The notes: generated from the sequence alone by a model not told the origin. A stretch of DNA of 64,000 bases from Bradyrhizobium jicamae (GCF_018130695.1 NZ_JAFCJX010000024.1:1-64000), one strand, 5' to 3'. Shown: positions 34,120 to 43,768, numbered from the stretch's first letter. Numbers and translations are program-made.

Positions 34120-35448
34120 TCAGCGGCCCGCCCCAGGCTCCAGGGCCTCGCCGAGCTCGAGTGGATGCGCCATGGTCTCGTGCAGCGCGTCCTTGTCGAG
34201 TTCGCCCTCGGACAGGCTGATCACGATGCAGGCGACGCCGTTGCCGATCAGATTGGTCAGCGCGCGGCATTCGCTCATGAACTTGTCGATGCCGACCAGG
34301 ATCGCAATCGACTGGATCGGGATGTCAGGCACGATCGACAGCGTGGCGGCCAGCGTGATGAAGCCGGCGCCGGTGACGCCGGAAGCGCCCTTCGAGGTGA
34401 TCATGGCGATGCCGAGAATGCCGAGCTCCTGCCAGATCGTTAAGTGGGTGTTGGTGGCCTGCGCCAAGAACAGCGTCGCCAGCGTCATGTAGATGTTGGT
34501 GCCGTCGAGATTGAAGCTGTAGCCGGTCGGGACGACGAGGCCGACCACCGAGCGCGAGGCGCCGAGATGCTCCATCTTCTGGATCATCTGCGGCAGCACC
34601 GTCTCCGACGACGAGGTGCCGAGCACGATCAGCAGCTCGTCCTTGATATAGGCGATGAAGCGGATGATCGAGAAGCCGGCGAGCCGCGCGATCGAGCCGA
34701 GCACGATCAATACGAACAGGATGCTGGTGAGATAGAAGGTGCCGATCAGCGCCGCCAGATTCAGCAGCGAGCCGAGGCCATAGGCGCCGACCGTGAACGC
34801 CATCGCGCCGAACGCACCGAGCGGGGCGACGCGAACGATGAGACGGATGATGCCGAAGAACATCTTTGCGGCCTTGTCGATCGCAGCCGCGATCGGCTCG
34901 CCCGGCTTGCCCATCAGGGCGATGGCAAACCCTGATAGAATCGAGATCAGCAGCACCTGCAAGAGGTCGCCGCGCGCCAGCGCGCCGAAGAAGCTGTCGG
35001 GGATGATCGCCATCAGATGTTGGACGATGCCCTGCTCCTTGGCCTGCGTGACATAGGTCGAGACCGATTTGGCGTCGATCGTGGACGGATCGATGTTGAA
35101 GGAGCGGCCCGGCTGCAGCACCTCGCCGACCAGGAGGCCGACGGCCAGCGCCACCGTCGAGACCGCCTCGAAATAGATCAGCGCCTTCAGGCCGACGCGG
35201 CCGACGCGCTTGAGATCGCCCATCGAGGAGATGCCATGCACCACGGTGCAGAAGATCACCGGCGCGATCATCATCTTGATCAGCGCGATGAAGCCGTCGC
35301 CGAGCGGCTTGAGCGCCTTGCCGAGATCGGGGTTGAGATAGCCGACCAGGATGCCCAGCACGATCGCGATCAGCACCTGGACGTAGAGGATCTTGTACCA
35401 GGGCTGATGATGGGGACGGACGGCAGGCTGGATCGCGTCTGATGTCAT
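34120..35448 (-). CDS. dctA: C4-dicarboxylate transporter DctA
   Basis: The 442-residue DAACS-family symporter takes up succinate, fumarate and malate with protons or sodium. It shows the family motifs SSSETVLPQMIQKME in the serine-rich hairpin, PTGYSFNLDGTNIYMTLATL in TM7 and GVTGAGFITLAATL in TM8. The start at ATG 35448 has GGGGGGA upstream; an in-frame start at 35514 would add 22 residues with no similarity. In rhizobia this transporter feeds bacteroids, but dctBD is not in the window. Confidence 0.95.
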   Translation of the reverse strand: MTSDAIQPAVRPHHQPWYKILYVQVLIAIVLGILVGYLNPDLGKALKPLGDGFIALIKMMIAPVIFCTVVHGISSMGDLKRVGRVGLKALIYFEAVSTVALAVGLLVGEVLQPGRSFNIDPSTIDAKSVSTYVTQAKEQGIVQHLMAIIPDSFFGALARGDLLQVLLISILSGFAIALMGKPGEPIAAAIDKAAKMFFGIIRLIVRVAPLGAFGAMAFTVGAYGLGSLLNLAALIGTFYLTSILFVLIVLGSIARLAGFSIIRFIAYIKDELLIVLGTSSSETVLPQMIQKMEHLGASRSVVGLVVPTGYSFNLDGTNIYMTLATLFLAQATNTHLTIWQELGILGIAMITSKGASGVTGAGFITLAATLSIVPDIPIQSIAILVGIDKFMSECRALTNLIGNGVACIVISLSEGELDKDALHETMAHPLELGEALEPGAGR

Positions 35449-35538
35449 GTGATCGTCCCCCCAGCTTTTTTGGTGGCGCCATCTTGGGATACCGACGGCG
35501 CCACCGACAATCACAACTTCGTATTCAGGTCATCATAT

Positions 35539-36243
35539 TCACGGCCGCTTCGGGATGTTGAGCCCGCGCTCCACCGCCGGCCGCTTCAGCCCGCGCACGA
35601 GCCAGGCGGCAACGTCCCTGAACTGATCGAACTCGACGAGCTCGCGTGCGCCGTAGAAGCCGATCAGGTTGCGCACCCAGCCGAGCGAGGCGATGTCGGC
35701 GATGGTGTACTCGTCATCCATGATCCACTGCCGGCCCTGTAGCCGCGTCTCCAATACGCCGAGCAGGCGCTTGGACTCGGCGACGTAGCGCTGCAGCGGG
35801 CGCTTGTCTTCATAATCCTTGCCGGCGAATTTGTGGAAGAAGCCGACCTGGCCGAACATCGGCCCGATGCCGCCCATCTGGAAGTGCACCCACTGGATGG
35901 TCTCCCAGCGCCGCGCAGGATCCTGCGGCAGCAACTTGCCGGTCTTCTCGGCAAGGTACTGCAGGATCGCACCGGACTCGAACAGGCCAAGCGGCTTGCC
36001 GCCGGGACCGTTGGGATCGAGGATCGCGGGGATCTTGCCGTTCGGATTGAGCGACAGGAACTCCGCCGTCTTCTGGTCGTCCTTGCCGAAGTCGACGAGA
36101 TGCACCTCGTAGGGCAAGCCGATCTCTTCCAGCATGATCGAGACCTTCACGCCGTTCGGCGTCGGCAAGGAATAAAGCTGGAGGCGGTCGGGATGCTGGG
36201 CAGGCCAGCGTTTTGTAATCGGGAATTGGGACAGATCGGACAT
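35539..36243 (-). CDS. Glutathione S-transferase family protein (YghU/YfcG-like)
   Basis: The 234-residue protein has an N-terminal thioredoxin-like domain (LQLYSLPTPNGVKVSIMLEE, LNPNGKIPAI, LFESGAILQYLAEK) and a C-terminal all-helical domain. The PTPNGVKVS sequence places it with the nu-class disulfide-bond reductases YfcG and YghU rather than with classical transferases. It likely binds two glutathiones and reduces disulfides. It stands alone, 90 bases upstream of dctA in the same orientation. Confidence 0.9.
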   Translation of the reverse strand: MSDLSQFPITKRWPAQHPDRLQLYSLPTPNGVKVSIMLEEIGLPYEVHLVDFGKDDQKTAEFLSLNPNGKIPAILDPNGPGGKPLGLFESGAILQYLAEKTGKLLPQDPARRWETIQWVHFQMGGIGPMFGQVGFFHKFAGKDYEDKRPLQRYVAESKRLLGVLETRLQGRQWIMDDEYTIADIASLGWVRNLIGFYGARELVEFDQFRDVAAWLVRGLKRPAVERGLNIPKRP

Positions 36244-36342
36244 TAGCGGTCTTTGCCTGGTTATTGTTGAGGGGCTAATCTACGAACGACATCGTCAGCC
36301 GCAAGGGCCATTCGGTCATGGATGATCGGATCGCGCACCCTC

Positions 36343-38055
36343 TCAGAGCACGCAGCCATAATGCGCCGACGACACCAGGCGGGTGTATTTGTCATGCACC
36401 GAGCCCCGCCTGATATCGCGATCCGGCGCACGCCACGCGGCCATCCGCTTGGCGATCTCCTCAGCGGACAGCTCGACATTCAAGGTGCGCGCCACGGGAT
36501 CGATCACGATGGTGTCGCCGTCGCGCACCGCGGCGATCGGACCGCCCCGCGCGGCTTCCGGCGAGATGTGTCCGATCAGGATGCCGTGCGAGACGCCGGA
36601 GAAACGGCCGTCGGTGATCAGCGCGACGTCGTCGCCGAGGCCGCGGCCCTGCAGCTGGATGGTCAGCATCACCATCTCGGGCATGCCGGGTCCGCCGACC
36701 GGGCCGACATTGCGTACCACGATGACAGTGCCGGGCTTGATCGTGCCGGCGCGGATCGCGGCCATGGTGTCGGCCTCGGAATCGAACACCCGCGCGGTGC
36801 CGCGGAAGGTGCCGTTGTCGAGCGTCTTGCCTGACAGCTTCAGCACGCAGCTTTCCGGCGCGATGTTGCCCTTGAGCACGCTGATGTGACGGTTGGGCGG
36901 CGCGACCGGCTTTGCCACCGGCGAGACGATCTGCTGCAACGGGATCTGCTCCAGCGTCGGCACGTCGGCGAGGTTTTCCGCCAGCGTCTTGCCGGTCACA
37001 GTCATGACGTCGCCATGCAGCAGGCCGTTGCGCAGCAACTCCTTCATCACGATGGGCACGCCGCCGATCGCGTGCAGGCTGCCCATTGCGAACGGACCGT
37101 GCGGCTGCAGATTGGCCAGCAGCGGGATCCGCTCGCCGACCGCCTGGATCCGATCGATGGTGATGGGCATCTGCGCCTCGCGCGCCACCGCCAGCAGATG
37201 CAGATACATGTTGGTCGAGCCGCCCATCGCATAGACGGTCGCGATCGCATTCTCGAAGGCGCGCTCGGTCATGATGTCGCGCGGGCGGATGCCGGCCGCC
37301 ATCAGGCGATACAGCGCGTCAACCGAGGCGCGCGCCTGCGACCGGACGTCGGCGTGGATATCCTTGCCCGCGCCGTAATCGGCCGGATGGGAAGCGCCGT
37401 GCGGCAGCATCATGCCGATCGCTTCCGCGATCGTGCTCATGGTGTTGGCGGTGAACATCGCGCCGCAAGTGCCGCTGCCCGGCATCACGTTGCGCTCGAT
37501 CTCGGTCAGCTCATCGGCAGAGATGCGGCCGGCCTCATGCGCCGCGCGGCCTTCGGCATAGTCCATGATGGTGAGGTTGTCGCCCTTGGCGGCCCAGGCG
37601 CCGAACGACACCCGCCCCGGCGAGGAGGTGCCGGGATAGAGCACCAGACCGAACGCATTGGTCCGCGCCAGCGGCATCAGCGCGGCGGCGCCGGTCTTGT
37701 CGCAGCCGGAGATCACGATCATGGCGTCGCCATGGTGAGCGTAGTGGCCGATCTCGAAGCAGTCGGCGACGACGTCGCGCGATGCGAGGCTGTAGCCGGC
37801 GGTCGGCGTGCCCTGGGTCAGCGCGTCAGACACCGCCGGCGCGCCGACGATCAGCCCCAGCCCGCCGCGTTCGGCGAGCAGTTCGACCAAAAGGTCGCTG
37901 ATCGCGCGCACGCGATTGTTGCAGCGATGCGCGTTGGTGTAGGCGCTGGCGATCGTGACCACGGCGCTGGCCTTCGCCGCGCGGTCGGGTTCGAAGCCGG
38001 CAGCGCGAAGTTCGACCCGCGCGTTCTTCCAATAGGCGCTGCTGTCCTCGACCAC
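36343..38055 (-). CDS. IlvD/Edd family dehydratase (divergent dihydroxy-acid dehydratase-like)
   Basis: The 570-residue enzyme is of the [2Fe-2S] dihydroxy-acid dehydratase family. Possible cluster cysteines are Cys45 (in HRCNN), Cys118 (in SGCDKT) and Cys196 (in GSGTCGAMFTANTM). The C-terminal half has GPVGGPGMPEMV and LITDGRFSG, as expected. The N-terminal region differs from IlvD (no DIGPCN-type segment in its usual form), so the substrate may be a sugar acid or another dihydroxy acid rather than the valine/isoleucine intermediate. GTG 38055 has AAGGGAG upstream; the frame open to 38223 runs into a palindromic repeat and is rejected as start. Confidence 0.85.
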   Translation of the reverse strand: MVEDSSAYWKNARVELRAAGFEPDRAAKASAVVTIASAYTNAHRCNNRVRAISDLLVELLAERGGLGLIVGAPAVSDALTQGTPTAGYSLASRDVVADCFEIGHYAHHGDAMIVISGCDKTGAAALMPLARTNAFGLVLYPGTSSPGRVSFGAWAAKGDNLTIMDYAEGRAAHEAGRISADELTEIERNVMPGSGTCGAMFTANTMSTIAEAIGMMLPHGASHPADYGAGKDIHADVRSQARASVDALYRLMAAGIRPRDIMTERAFENAIATVYAMGGSTNMYLHLLAVAREAQMPITIDRIQAVGERIPLLANLQPHGPFAMGSLHAIGGVPIVMKELLRNGLLHGDVMTVTGKTLAENLADVPTLEQIPLQQIVSPVAKPVAPPNRHISVLKGNIAPESCVLKLSGKTLDNGTFRGTARVFDSEADTMAAIRAGTIKPGTVIVVRNVGPVGGPGMPEMVMLTIQLQGRGLGDDVALITDGRFSGVSHGILIGHISPEAARGGPIAAVRDGDTIVIDPVARTLNVELSAEEIAKRMAAWRAPDRDIRRGSVHDKYTRLVSSAHYGCVL

Positions 38056-38102
38056 GGTGGTGTCTCCCTTTTTAGTTTGTTGTGTCACTAGATCGCAAAG
38101 AT

Positions 38103-38220
38103 CGTAGGGTGGGCAAAGCGACTTGTCCGCCGAAGCCTTGGCGAAGGCGGAAGCGTGCCCACCATCGCGAGCACGCCGTGAATGGTGGGCACGGCGCTTC
38201 GCGCCTTTGCCCACCCTACG
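38103..38220. repeat. Palindromic element, CGTAGGGTGGGC family, copy 3
   Basis: It starts CGTAGGGTGGGCAAAGCG and ends CGCCTTTGCCCACCCTACG. GTGCCCACCATCG and ATGGTGGGCAC form the inner pair, and the left part contains an extra GAAGCCTTGGCGAAGGCGGA segment. It lies upstream of the IlvD-family gene and ends 11 bases before the Lin0512 stop codon. Confidence 0.85.
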
Positions 38221-38230
38221 CATCTACGCA

Positions 38231-38575
38231 TCATTTGCCGTCGTCAAAACTCACGATCACGGCCGCGTTCGCGATCAGGATCGGATCATTGCCGATATCA
38301 GAGGGGATTTCGAGCCCACCGGCGATCGCCTTCACCGTCTTGGTCCCATACGGCAGTTCCTTCGCGATCGCTGCGGTATCGACATCCTCGGGATTCGGCA
38401 CCGCGATGGTGACATCGACGAACATGTCGTTGGCGGTCTTGCCGAGCATGCGGAAGAAGCCGAGGCTGGAGTGACGGATCGCATCGGAGACCGCGCGCCT
38501 GGCGGCTTTGGTGGCATCGCGGCCGTGGACGTCGACGCCCATGCCCATCTCGGTGATACAGCGCACGCGTGTCAT
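38231..38575 (-). CDS. Lin0512 family protein
   Basis: The 114-residue protein begins MTRVRCITEMGMGVDVHGRD and matches the Lin0512 family. Other conserved pieces are RAVSDAIRHSSLGFF and the DVTIAVPNPEDVD stretch. Members are small proteins of unknown function, often encoded near metabolic enzymes. ATG 38575 is used because the family starts close to this methionine; upstream residues have no similarity. A palindromic repeat separates it from the IlvD-family gene downstream. Confidence 0.85.
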   Translation of the reverse strand: MTRVRCITEMGMGVDVHGRDATKAARRAVSDAIRHSSLGFFRMLGKTANDMFVDVTIAVPNPEDVDTAAIAKELPYGTKTVKAIAGGLEIPSDIGNDPILIANAAVIVSFDDGK

Positions 38576-38688
38576 GAAATTACCTGCGGGGTTGGAGGAA
38601 GCCTGCATCCTCCTTCGACCGTGGCAGGCGCGACGTCAAGTCATGAGACCGCGATCCGCGGCCTCGTTCCGCTATCCGGCTCTTCCGC

Positions 38689-40275
38689 TCAAGACGGTAG
38701 AGCGAGCGCGAGCTCGCACCAGAGCGGATCGCTGGAATTGCTTTCATAGGTCAATTTGAAGATAGCATCCTTGAAGCTGTCCTTCTCCGCGGCGACATTG
38801 CCATCGCCGCGCAGGATCCGGCCCTTGGTGCGCTCATTCAGACGGGAATAGAGATCGCCATACGGCATCGCCCATCCATTGGGCGAGCTCCTGGTCTTCT
38901 GCTCATGCGCGGTCTCCTCGACGACCGGGATCATTGCGCACAGACGCGGATCGGTCATCAGTTCCAGGCCGCGCTCGCGAAGCGTGGCGTTGTGGCTGGC
39001 ATGATGTCCGACCTTGTAGAACACTGCGCGCGCCAACAGCTCTTCGACCTTCAGGCGGGGGCCGTCCTTGACCTCGTCGGCCGGGTAGGTCTGGTCACCC
39101 CAGGAGAGCCAGTTGCCGACCTGCGCGTCACCGGGGAACAGCAGGATCCGCTTGTCGGACAGTTCGAGCGCCAGCGCCAGCGAGGTATTATTGACGTCAC
39201 CATCGATCTTGAGCGCAAGGTCTTCCGCGCTGCCCAACCATTCGGCATCGATCCGACGGTACGCGTCATGGGCGTTCCTGTAGAGCTGGAAGACGGGATC
39301 CTTCTTCAGGCTCTTCGCGTTCCCTGCTCTGCTCCCGGGCTTGGCATTCGCGTCGTAGGGGCGCCGGTGCAGACTTACGAATGGCTGATCGCCAAAATCC
39401 GACCGGCCGTCCTTGCCGTGAATCGCGGCCAATCCGCTGACAGTCTCGACATCTTCACCACGCGCCAGATAAACCTCGCGCGCGGCCCCCTTCGACGGAT
39501 CGAGCTGACGCAGCAGCTTGTCGTTGTCGCGCGGTGGGCCAAGGACATAGGCACGAAAGCCATCCTTCACCCCCCAGCGGACGACCTCGCCGGGCTTCAG
39601 GAACGCGACGTTGCCCGCGCCTGCCTTCTGCCGCAGCCATTCCAGCACGGCCTCGCAGCTTGCTCTGCCGGGAAGCGCGCCGTCCGCGGCGAGCGCAACG
39701 CCATTCTTGAGGTGATCGGGACCGCCATAGAACTGCAGGAGATTGTTGACCGTCGCGATCTCTGAGGTGGCGGCCAAACGGGAATTCTGCGCCAGTGCCG
39801 TCAACGCTGCCAGCGCCTTGCCCTTCTTGTTCCGGTAGCCGTTGGCGACCTTGTCGGTGCGATCCTCGGTCCAGGCCATCCAGACCCGGCCGATCTTCAA
39901 ATTCGCGAACACATCCTTCGCAAAGATGAATCCGGACAGATGATCGAAATGCTCGTGCGTGGCGACCACGAGATCGAGCGAGCCGCCGCAATCCTTCATG
40001 AAGGCCGTTGCGGCGGCGACGATCCGCCCCTTGCCGCGGGATGTCGACGGCTTGGCGGCGGCGGTGCCGATGCATTGCAGCACGCCGCAATCGATCAGCA
40101 TCTTGAAGGCGTCGGGGCCCTGCTTGTGCTGAACGAAAAAGAAGTCGCCGAGCAAACCCCGGTACATCCTGATCGATACCTCGCCACCGGCCGCGCCCGC
40201 CCCCTGTGGCGACGATGGCGGGATCGTCGGCGGCGCCGTCCCAGCCTTTGCTTTCCTGACCCTGGCCTTCTTCAT
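38689..40275 (-). CDS. MBL-fold hydrolase (ComEC-type) paired with a metallopeptidase
   Basis: The 528-residue protein has the metallo-beta-lactamase zinc motif THEHFDH at residues 106-112, LLFPGDAQVG and YKVGHHASHNATL further on. The GDA...GHHASH pairing is like the ComEC/Rec2-related MBL subgroup, but no membrane segments are present. An N-terminal 25-residue tail is rich in Lys, Pro and Ser. A charged middle insert (residues about 240-330) sets it apart. The gene follows the metallopeptidase gene by ten bases, in the same orientation, so the two form a unit. Possible action on a nucleic acid or cyclic nucleotide is open. Confidence 0.65.
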   Translation of the reverse strand: MKKARVRKAKAGTAPPTIPPSSPQGAGAAGGEVSIRMYRGLLGDFFFVQHKQGPDAFKMLIDCGVLQCIGTAAAKPSTSRGKGRIVAAATAFMKDCGGSLDLVVATHEHFDHLSGFIFAKDVFANLKIGRVWMAWTEDRTDKVANGYRNKKGKALAALTALAQNSRLAATSEIATVNNLLQFYGGPDHLKNGVALAADGALPGRASCEAVLEWLRQKAGAGNVAFLKPGEVVRWGVKDGFRAYVLGPPRDNDKLLRQLDPSKGAAREVYLARGEDVETVSGLAAIHGKDGRSDFGDQPFVSLHRRPYDANAKPGSRAGNAKSLKKDPVFQLYRNAHDAYRRIDAEWLGSAEDLALKIDGDVNNTSLALALELSDKRILLFPGDAQVGNWLSWGDQTYPADEVKDGPRLKVEELLARAVFYKVGHHASHNATLRERGLELMTDPRLCAMIPVVEETAHEQKTRSSPNGWAMPYGDLYSRLNERTKGRILRGDGNVAAEKDSFKDAIFKLTYESNSSDPLWCELALALPS

Positions 40276-40285
40276 TGCCTGCCCC

Positions 40286-42148
40286 TCACTGGCCGCGATG
40301 CGCCATCGCAAACGGCTCGACCACGCGCTGTCCGGGGCCGGCCGTTAGATAGGTGAAACCGAAGCCATCCGGCTGCAGCAACAAATCGCGCTGATCGCTC
40401 AACCGCTGCGCGTCATCAATGCGCTTGCGCATGATGTAGCGCAGACGATTTTCCCTGAGATCGATGATCAGGGTCGCGCCGCCACGGAAAATGAAATCCG
40501 GTTTGGGCTTGCGCCCGCCGGCATCGACCTTCGCTTGCACGTCGGCATCAAGATATCCCCGCCGCCGCTGCGTCACCTCGATGACAAGCTGGCGAACGTC
40601 CTGGCCGTCGGGTCCGCTCCGGCGCGTCGTCCGCACGCTGTGAACCTCGACCGCCGGCCCGCCGTCCCAGCTCTCGAAAATGCTTTCGCGGCCCTTCGGC
40701 ATCACGAAGTACACGCCGAGCGCCTCTTCCCATCTGCGGTCGATCTTCGGCTGCTTCGGATCCGGCTGGACCAGCCAATTCCAGACCTTGCGGCGATTCT
40801 GCTCCGAGCTTTCAATGATCGCATCGCGGCTATAGTGCGGGACAAGATCGAGGTCGATCTCCTCGATGTCGTCGATCTCCAGCGGGTTCTTGTCGAGCAT
40901 CTGCTCGGGACTCTCCCACAGCAGATTTTCGGGAGACATCGACAGACACTCTTCGACCAGAATGCCACGGCGGCGGAACGCTTCCGTGAAAGCGATACGG
41001 TAGTTGTAGGTGTCGTTGGGGACGAGATCATTGTCCGCAGTGATGATCCCGCGGAGGAATTCGCTGAACTTCACGTCGACCGGCGGCATGTAATCCAGCG
41101 CGCGGATGCACATCCGCAGTACGTGGTCGGCCGATTTGACGGCTTCGCGCGTCAGTCGCGCCGCGAGATCGGCATCGAGGCGCTTGCCTTGCCCGCGCTC
41201 GACGCCGCCGATGCGCAGCAGATCTTCGGTCCGCTTGGCGTAGATGGTCAGGAACGCATCGAACACCGCCGCGACCAGGATCGCACCGCGGTCATGGCAT
41301 TCGGTGGTTTTTGCAAGCAGGTCCGGATCGGGAGCGGAGCCGACATACTGGCGCAGCGACTGACGACCTGTCGTCCCGGCCGCGAACTGGCTCGCCAGTC
41401 CGCTCAGGACGGAGGCGTGTGTTTCGAGCGCTCCCCCCTTGTCCTGGATGTGCGCGTAGACGGCCTCGCTCAGCGTAAAATGGGAGAACAGGGCTACGAT
41501 GTCGGCAAAGGCCTCATGAAATGCGAGACTGTCCACACCGGTCGCCTCCGCATAGCGGCGGTGCAGGCCGTCCAGCACGGCGTGGGTCGTTTCATGCGCG
41601 ATGATGTCGTGGGACAGCGCCGTGAAGATCCAGCTCGCACCCGCCGAGGCATTGGCGCTGCGGAAATATCCAAACAGCAACGCGCGCTTTTCCCGGCTGT
41701 AATACGCATTGGCCTCGCGGAGCGCATGCGGATAGACCCGCAGCCGCTTCACCGGGACATACCGCCGGTTCTCCCAGCGCGGTGCCCAGATGATCTTTCG
41801 TCCGAGTGCGCGCTCAAACAGGCGAATGACCTTCATCGCGACCGCAAACACCATCTGCTGATGGAATTGCGGGTTGCCCTCGGTCGGCGTCAATCCGTCC
41901 TGGGCAAGCAGATGCGGATCGTTGAGATTGACCGCTTCGTAGAACTGGCCGCTCGCCGGATCGACATCGATGACCTCGAGATATTCGTTGACCGGGCCGA
42001 CGTCGAGCGGCTCTTCCCAGCTCTCCTCCCAGGGCAGCGCGACCGTGGCGTAGGCATAACCGATCGATCCCAGCGTGCTCGCCGTCTGCGGATCGAATGC
42101 ATAGACGCGCAGCTTGCGCACCGATGGTGGGGGATAGGAGGACGTCAT
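40286..42148 (-). CDS. Gluzincin-type metallopeptidase, uncharacterised family
   Basis: The 620-residue protein lacks a signal peptide and membrane helices. It contains HETTHA at 185-189 (HExxH) and the downstream acidic motif AFHEAFADIV (Glu212, Asp216), as in thermolysin-like peptidases (M4 clan MA). It starts with a proline-rich stretch and a probable beta domain (LRVYAFDPQTASTLG), and about 350 residues follow the catalytic region. The C-terminal part looks globular with a short beta domain ending FVEPFAMAHRGQ-like residues. ATG 42148 is used because it follows AGGG. It is the first gene of a unit with the MBL protein. Its target is unknown. Confidence 0.65.
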   Translation of the reverse strand: MTSSYPPPSVRKLRVYAFDPQTASTLGSIGYAYATVALPWEESWEEPLDVGPVNEYLEVIDVDPASGQFYEAVNLNDPHLLAQDGLTPTEGNPQFHQQMVFAVAMKVIRLFERALGRKIIWAPRWENRRYVPVKRLRVYPHALREANAYYSREKRALLFGYFRSANASAGASWIFTALSHDIIAHETTHAVLDGLHRRYAEATGVDSLAFHEAFADIVALFSHFTLSEAVYAHIQDKGGALETHASVLSGLASQFAAGTTGRQSLRQYVGSAPDPDLLAKTTECHDRGAILVAAVFDAFLTIYAKRTEDLLRIGGVERGQGKRLDADLAARLTREAVKSADHVLRMCIRALDYMPPVDVKFSEFLRGIITADNDLVPNDTYNYRIAFTEAFRRRGILVEECLSMSPENLLWESPEQMLDKNPLEIDDIEEIDLDLVPHYSRDAIIESSEQNRRKVWNWLVQPDPKQPKIDRRWEEALGVYFVMPKGRESIFESWDGGPAVEVHSVRTTRRSGPDGQDVRQLVIEVTQRRRGYLDADVQAKVDAGGRKPKPDFIFRGGATLIIDLRENRLRYIMRKRIDDAQRLSDQRDLLLQPDGFGFTYLTAGPGQRVVEPFAMAHRGQ

Positions 42149-42411
42149 GCCGTGCTGCCCTACAAACATGAGCGGCGAGCGGCACCAGGAGGCCCAGGCC
42201 GAAAGCAAACGGCCGACGAAATAAATTAGTCTGAAACGCTTCTGGTGTCGCAACCTCTCGATCTCTGATCCTCGCACGTGCCCAACACTGATCGCAACTC
42301 CTGATTTAGTGGCCCGACGACACGCCCTGTCTGGGGATGCGCGGCAGATTGCCGCCTCGGGCCGGCATCGCCAGCCGGTGGGTCGCTTCCGAAGGAGCGC
42401 CCCCTGTTCCC

Positions 42412-43104
42412 TCAACTCAGCTTCTGCAGCACCGTGACATGCAGCCGGCGACGGATCTCCATGCCCTGGCGGCGATAGAGCGCGATCGCGGAGGTATTGC
42501 TGGTGAAGACATGCAGGAACGGAATCTCGCCGCGCGCCACGATCTGCCTGGCGACCGCCGATAGCAGCGCCTGCGCATAGCCGCGACCGCGATGTTCGGG
42601 ATGGACACAGACCGCCGTCATCTCGGTGTAGTTGCCCGGCGTCATCCGCTCGCCGGTCATCGCCACCAGTCTCCCGTCGACGCGGATGCCTAGGAAGGTG
42701 CCGAGTTCATGGGTCCGCGCGCTGAATGGTCCGGGCCTCGTCAGCTCGGTCAGCGCCATCATGTCGGGAACGTCGCTCACGCCAAGCGTGCCGATCTCGA
42801 CGCCAGGCAGCGAGAACTCAGAGGGCGTGCCGATCATCTGCTCGCCGGTCTCGGCCAACAGGACCTTGAAGAACGGTGGCGCCGTGACGGCCTCCGGCGT
42901 GAACAGCACCGCGATCTCCGGCCCCGTCATCATCGCCGCGAGCGCGGCAAAGCTCCGCTCGGAGATGTCGACCATATCGGCAAAGGGTGCGATCGCCGTC
43001 GGATAACGTAGCGCCTCGGCGCCGCCTTCGGCCAGGCCGCGCTGCCGCGTCGTCAACGCGCTCCAGATCGGACGGTCCAGCGGATGGGATGACGGATCGG
43101 ACAT
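42412..43104 (-). CDS. GNAT family N-acetyltransferase
   Basis: The 230-residue protein has a C-terminal GNAT domain with the acetyl-CoA motif VCVHPEHRGRGYAQALLSAV (R/Q-x-x-G-x-G/A pattern) and the final FTSNTSAIALYRRQGMEIRR. The N-terminal half (residues about 20-110) is not a standard GNAT extension and may hold the substrate pocket. ATG 43104 is chosen on the basis of MSDPSSHPLDRP; an upstream in-frame start at 43152 is less likely. The gene stands alone. The gap 42149-42411 upstream of the metallopeptidase gene shows nothing I can name. Confidence 0.85.
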   Translation of the reverse strand: MSDPSSHPLDRPIWSALTTRQRGLAEGGAEALRYPTAIAPFADMVDISERSFAALAAMMTGPEIAVLFTPEAVTAPPFFKVLLAETGEQMIGTPSEFSLPGVEIGTLGVSDVPDMMALTELTRPGPFSARTHELGTFLGIRVDGRLVAMTGERMTPGNYTEMTAVCVHPEHRGRGYAQALLSAVARQIVARGEIPFLHVFTSNTSAIALYRRQGMEIRRRLHVTVLQKLS

Positions 43105-43272
43105 GGGGCAATCGACTCCTGCTCTCGATGTCGAAGAGAGCAGCAACGGCAAGCAAAATCCAGCCGGGCCGCCTCACGATCACGCCAGCCGCCATCACGG
43201 GAATTTCAAGCCGGCCGCCGGACCGCGCCGGACAGGCTTGTCTCGGGCCGAACGGTCGGCCTATGAAGCGGC

Positions 43273-43629
43273 ATGAGTCCCAAACTCTTCGAAAAGCACT
43301 GCCTGCGCCTGCCGCATGCGACCAAGATCGTGCAGTGGGAAGGCACGTCGGTGTTCAAGGTCGGCGGCAAGATGTTCGCGATCGCCGGCGGCTTCATCGA
43401 GAGCTTTGGCGGCGGCTTCATGTTCAAGACCTCGGACATGGCCTATGCGATGCTGATCGAACAAGGCCTTGCTCGTCCGGCGCCGTATCTTGCGCGTGCC
43501 AAATGGGTGCAACTGGTCAGCAATGATGCCCTGCCCGATCGTGAACTTGTGGGATATCTCATACAGGCGCACGCACTGATTGTGGCAAGACTGACGCGCA
43601 AGTTGCGCAAGGAACTCGGGCTCGCCTGA
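43273..43629 (+). CDS. MmcQ/YjbR family DNA-binding-like protein
   Basis: The 118-residue protein has the MmcQ/YjbR fold pattern: LFEKHCLRLPHATKIVQWEG near the N terminus, KVGGKMFAIAGG, and the later VQLVSNDALPDRELVGYLIQA. The family has a double-wing DNA-binding-like fold, but most members have no known function. It is upstream of, and codirectional with, the tyrosinase gene (about 140 bases apart). Confidence 0.85.
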   Translation: MSPKLFEKHCLRLPHATKIVQWEGTSVFKVGGKMFAIAGGFIESFGGGFMFKTSDMAYAMLIEQGLARPAPYLARAKWVQLVSNDALPDRELVGYLIQAHALIVARLTRKLRKELGLA

Positions 43630-43768
43630 TTGGATCACAGCACGTCGCCGCACCGTTCGATCACGCAGATGCGACGAGCATTCGATCACTCTTAGGTTGC
43701 AATGATAATTATATTCACCTAGCCTGCCTCCATTGCCAGCAATCCATTTGGAACCGGGAGAGCGCGTC

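Noticed and set aside
38056..38223. N-terminal extension of the IlvD-family gene
   Set aside because: It reads through a palindromic repeat and gives Arg/Ala-rich residues; a better start with AAGGGAG lies at 38055.
40535..42229. 564-residue open frame on the plus strand
   Set aside because: Antisense to the metallopeptidase gene, which carries HExxH and the downstream Glu/Asp motif.
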